A stretch of 64,000 nucleotides of DNA, from assembly GCF_034702125.1 (NCBI RefSeq), contig NC_085869.1, forward strand, positions 13,136,907 to 13,200,906, read 5' to 3'. Position 1 is the first letter of the stretch. Each line of letters opens with the position of its first letter. The translations under genes were made by a program, and so were the position numbers. The DNA is from Engraulis encrasicolus (taxonomy: Eukaryota > Chordata > Actinopteri > Clupeiformes > Engraulidae). This document shows, piece by piece, positions 60,976 through 64,000 of this stretch. The notes beneath the pieces were generated by a model. It was given only the letters and a program-made list of their open reading frames with translations, was not told the origin of the DNA and ran no database searches.

Positions 60976-61491
60976 AATGTAACAGGCGTAGTGTTAGTCT
61001 TACTCTTTAAGTGCTGAATGAACCCAATAGAATTTAGTGTGCAGTTCAGTGGGAAAGGACAGTCCTGCACCCACCGTCAATGGTATAATAATTATTTATC
61101 CGCTTAGGTGAATTGCTATTCAAACGCCCCAACAGCCAAATTAATAGTTACTTGAAATCGAAAGGAATGAATCTGTTGAAATATTATCATCATCTCGTCA
61201 TCAGTGTAAAATTGGGGACATTATAGGCCTACTGATTTTCAACAAGAGAGTAGCCTAAAGGTGTTTGAGTCATGTTAGTCTAGTGGCGTGTTTTTTAGAA
61301 GGCTTCTTGCACACCTCCTTTGTTGCACTGGGGACGATCCACAAGGTTACCAATGTTACAAAGAGAACCTCAAACATATTATTTGATGATATGATGAGGG
61401 ACCACAATGGAAATAAGCCTTAGGGTTTTTCGTGTCATCCCTGACTATTTCTTTCTTTTAACATATGGTTCAGTTTACTTTCCCATCTTTT
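60976..61491. other. No recognisable feature
   Basis: Unique-looking sequence. Confidence 0.4.
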
Positions 61492-61533
61492 ATATCAAGA
61501 ATGGTCAAATAAATGCATTCATTCATTCATTTT
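61492..61533 (+). mobile_element. Possible LINE 3' tail, (ATTC)n
   Basis: GGTCAAATAAATGCATTCATT followed by CATTCATT units resembles a LINE tail. Short and therefore weak. Confidence 0.4.
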
Positions 61534-61742
61534 AATTTACAGAGTTTAATTGTGAGGCTTCAGTCTACAGAGCATCATGAAGCATCTTCACTTTTTAAAG
61601 TAGTCTACTGGTGTTGCTATAGCTTTGGAATAACATACAGCAGCAATCTGAAACCAACCATCAGATTTGTCTATTTTGTGTTTAAAGACTATTTGTTTCA
61701 TGCTTTAGTATAGCTTGCCAGTCTTAACGCCCAAAAAGCCTC

Positions 61743-62046
61743 TTAAAGCGATACGGTACCATTTTTTTTAAAGCTCATTTTACAACTTCCCTTGAGAAAT
61801 GATTGAGTTATACCTTTCCTCTGTGCTTCCAGCATTGTCTGAGTCTGGCAGTCCAAATTGTACCTACAAGCTAGCAACAATTGAATCTTATACAGCTAGC
61901 TGCTGGTTGGACCCATAAGATTCAATGATAATGGCTAGCTTGTAACTAGGAGTGACATCGCCTGACTAAGAGAATGGTTGAAAGAATATTAAACATCATT
62001 TAACTTAAGATGATGTGTAAAATGAGCTTATAGAAATGGTACAGTA
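61743..62046. mobile_element. MITE, TTAA at the left end, right end cut by a LINE tail
   Basis: TTAA then AGCGATACGGTACCATT at the left. The inner TIR AAGCTCATTTTACA (about 61771) pairs with TGTAAAATGAGCTTATAG (about 62016-62033). The right copy stops at GGTACA, where a minus-strand LINE tail begins, so the terminal ~10 bp and right TTAA are missing. A second inner inverted pair is GCTAGCAACAATTGAATCTT / AAGATTCAATGATAATGGCT. piggyBac-type by the left TTAA only. Confidence 0.7.
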
Positions 62047-62150
62047 GAGTATAGAGTACTTTTATTAATCCTGAGGCAAATTAAGGTGTCTGACAGCTTA
62101 CATATAGGCTACATAGATAGAAGACATAGACAAAGACCTAATACACATTA
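62047..62150 (-). mobile_element. LINE 3' tail, minus strand
   Basis: GAGTACTTTTATTAATCCTG, then AGGCAAATTAAGGTGTC. Read on the minus strand it ends CAGGATTAATAAAAGTACTC, an L2/CR1-like tail. Confidence 0.6.
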
Positions 62151-62599
62151 TTAATACAAAGTATCGCCTTAACACCCAATATATTTTGACTAGGCCTACT
62201 TATAATGCATAACGCTTTTTCTTCTATACAAAGTCACTTGCTACTCGATAACTAAATGTTTTTTCTCCTGAACACCATGCTTGACTTAGGAGCTCCTACA
62301 AGTCCTTACCTGTGTTCTGGGGATCTTGTTTGTATTCAGAGGTTGTGAGGTGCATATGCTCTGCTGCAAATAACGCTCAAGGGTATAAGTAAAGAGTGGA
62401 TCTCCCTTTAGTATATCAGCCTCCAAGGTTCACCTTATCATCCCCCAGTTGCCGCAAAAGACAAGTTATTTACGCGCCCACCCCAAGCCCTCAAGGCCCC
62501 CTCATTGTCTGTCAGCAAGACATAGCACTGTGGAGCTTTAATCGACCTGATAAACCCCTAACACCTGTCCTAACAAAATAAGGCAGCGATTTACGGTGG
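62151..62599. other. No recognisable feature
   Basis: Unique-looking sequence. Confidence 0.4.
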
Positions 62600-62607
62600 C
62601 ATGGAAA

Positions 62608-62766
62608 CAGGGGCGGAGCTATAGGGAGGGCGAGCAGGGCACTTGCCCCTGGGCCCAGGGCCCTCCCGTATTGGTGGTGGGGGCCCTATTGTGAGCTTGG
62701 CAAGCGGTATAAGGGGCCCTATAAGTGCCTTGCCCTGGGGCCCTGTGTGCAATTGTTCCGCCACTG
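62608..62766. mobile_element. hAT-type MITE, TIR CAGKGGCGGARC
   Basis: Octamers catggaaa and catggaat flank it (7 of 8). Ends CAGGGGCGGAGCTATAG and (read inward) CAGTGGCGGAACAATTG. G/C-rich interior with GGGGCCCTAT words. Confidence 0.93.
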
Positions 62767-62774
62767 CATGGAAT

Positions 62775-63480
62775 AGAGATTGAATTTCAAATGAACAGTG
62801 GAGGTACTTAGAATGGAAGGCATGAAATGACAGCCCCCTGTCAGCTGGTCTCTGAAAGCCTGTGAACAATATATGCAGCAGGCACTACGGTACTGTCCTC
62901 CTCGACTGCTGCAACCCGTATGGACATGAAAGAAGAAGCCAGACGAGCATCACTGATATGTCTTCCATCCAACTCAGGGCCAGATGTGAGCGGGAAATAA
63001 TATTAGCAACCAGAAAAAATCATATCAAGAAAAAATAATTGTAATACATCAGTGGTGATGATGATGATGGTGATTGTGATGAACAGGGCTCGCGTTGTAG
63101 GGGGATGGGGTGGATGCCATCCCCCCTACAATGATAATGGTCTAAAATTATCCCCCTCAATGAAAATGCTAAAAAAAAATCATCCCCCTCTAAAACAGGC
63201 ATCCATTCTTCACATCATGTTGTGTTAAAATTGCACCTTTCGCAACTATATTTTCAAAAATTTCTTGGGGGAGAAACCACCGAACCCCCAATAATCACAA
63301 TCCAATGACAATGATCATCTCCCCTGCTCTGATTTTACAACTCGACCACTGATGATGAATGCAAGAAGTGGAAGGAGCGGATGACAAACACAACTAATGA
63401 AAATAATTTCAGGGATTATAATAATGTAGGAAAGGGGAAAAATTGAATAGAACTTTTTACATATTAACTGTCGTGTACTC
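62775..63480. other. Unannotated; short repeats only
   Basis: A (GAT)n-rich run lies at 63054-63074. 63084-63200 has repeated ATCCCCCTC words after CAGGGCTCGCGTTG, which may be a decayed hAT end without a located partner. Confidence 0.35.
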
Positions 63481-63481
63481 A

Positions 63482-63662
63482 AGGGCGCCGGAATGAGTTC
63501 TAAAGTGGAGGTGCGTTTTTTTTCTTGATTATTTATTTCTTAACAATGTTACTCCTGCTGCCTTCCTCTCATTTGTCTGCAGTAAAAGTTGAGGAAGCCT
63601 CATTTAGGCAGCCCTAAAGTGGTAATGCCTTTGCACCATTGCATCCCCCTTTCCGGCACCTA
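63482..63662. mobile_element. Possible hAT-like MITE, ends AGGKGCCGGAA
   Basis: AAGGGCGCCGGAATGAG at the left pairs with TTTCCGGCACCT at the right. AAAGTGGAGGTGCG and CTAAAGTGGTAATGCC suggest further inverted similarity. No convincing 8-bp TSD. Confidence 0.35.
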
Positions 63663-64000
63663 TTTGTGCACTGTAATGTAATTTAAATCACTGCTGGGGA
63701 CATCACAAGGCTTTAGAATGGATACTCCCAGTACATTCGACAAGCTGAAGTCAAAGAAGAATGCCAATCTAGCACTCTAGTGCCAGCATTGCGTTGCAAA
63801 GTCATGATCTTATGCTGATTGAGTGCTGATGACCAGATGTATTTCAACTTGTCATGTAATTAACACATGCACTCTCAAGGAACAGAGGGTAGTCATATGG
63901 AATCATCTTGATTCATACAAGGCTTGATTTTCACACCAGAACGGGAAAATAACACACCACAAGAGGTCTCTTTTCTTTCATATAAAAAAGGCAATCAACA
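63663..64000. other. No recognisable feature
   Basis: Unique-looking sequence to the window end. Confidence 0.4.

Overview
The window looks like non-coding DNA (intergenic or long-intron) from a teleost fish. The evidence is about 70 identifiable transposon relics of kinds typical of fish: L2-like LINEs with (CTTGA)n, (TGAA)n or (ATCT)n tails, tRNA-derived SINEs, a Tc1-like element, many short hAT elements, TTAA-flanked piggyBac-type MITEs and 3-bp-TSD Harbinger-like elements. Very long (TG)n, (CA)n, (GA)n and (TGAA)n microsatellites fit this too. I found no host protein-coding gene, rRNA, functional tRNA or CRISPR array that I can support. The only convincing coding homology is transposon-derived: reverse transcriptase in LINE copies near 24 kb and 57.6-59.7 kb, a LINE C-terminus near 46.6 kb, and a Tc1-type transposase near 10.3-10.8 kb. 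All are broken.

Layout. 0-9 kb: LINE 3' ends, several hAT MITEs, a three-part (TG)n array and a 1.3-kb Harbinger-like element (7.3-8.6 kb). 9.4-11.6 kb: a palindromic Tc1-like element with arms of about 690 bp, followed by a TTAA MITE. 12.3-21.2 kb: a hAT family with CAGGGCTGGACTGG ends (copies at 4.3, 12.4, 19.1, 21.0 and 28.1 kb), a solo-LTR-like block at 15.0-16.8 kb carrying two further insertions, and a hAT at 17.8 kb with a nested AT-rich MITE. 22.7-31.2 kb: a hAT with a nested SINE, a deleted LINE, more TTAA and hAT MITEs, and a hAT (30.2-31.2 kb) interrupted by a Harbinger-like element with both target-site duplications (TSDs) intact. 33-37.2 kb: the oddest stretch. A 15-base motif of the form GTCCTWTGGTGTGAC recurs at least ten times on both strands, interrupted by a 529-bp MITE with its own repeated motif and by a 1.96-kb hAT. 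39-42.6 kb: three clean hAT MITEs and a three-layer nest enclosing a 540-bp palindrome. 44-55.4 kb: more hAT MITEs, (TG)n and (GA)n arrays, a 131-bp tandem repeat and several SINEs. 57.4-60.7 kb: a 5'-truncated L2-like LINE inside a hAT MITE. 60.7-64 kb: a truncated MITE, LINE tails and one hAT.

Many insertions can be placed exactly because 8-bp (hAT), TTAA (piggyBac-type), 3-bp CAG/CTG (Harbinger-like) or 17-bp (SINE) duplications survive. Nesting gives relative ages: several hAT copies are older than the SINEs, Harbinger-like and TTAA elements inside them. Between the repeats are a few AT-rich stretches with clustered homeodomain/POU-like words (near 2.4, 21.4, 37.5, 50.0, 54.4 and 60.8 kb). 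These could be conserved regulatory elements, but a single sequence cannot show it.
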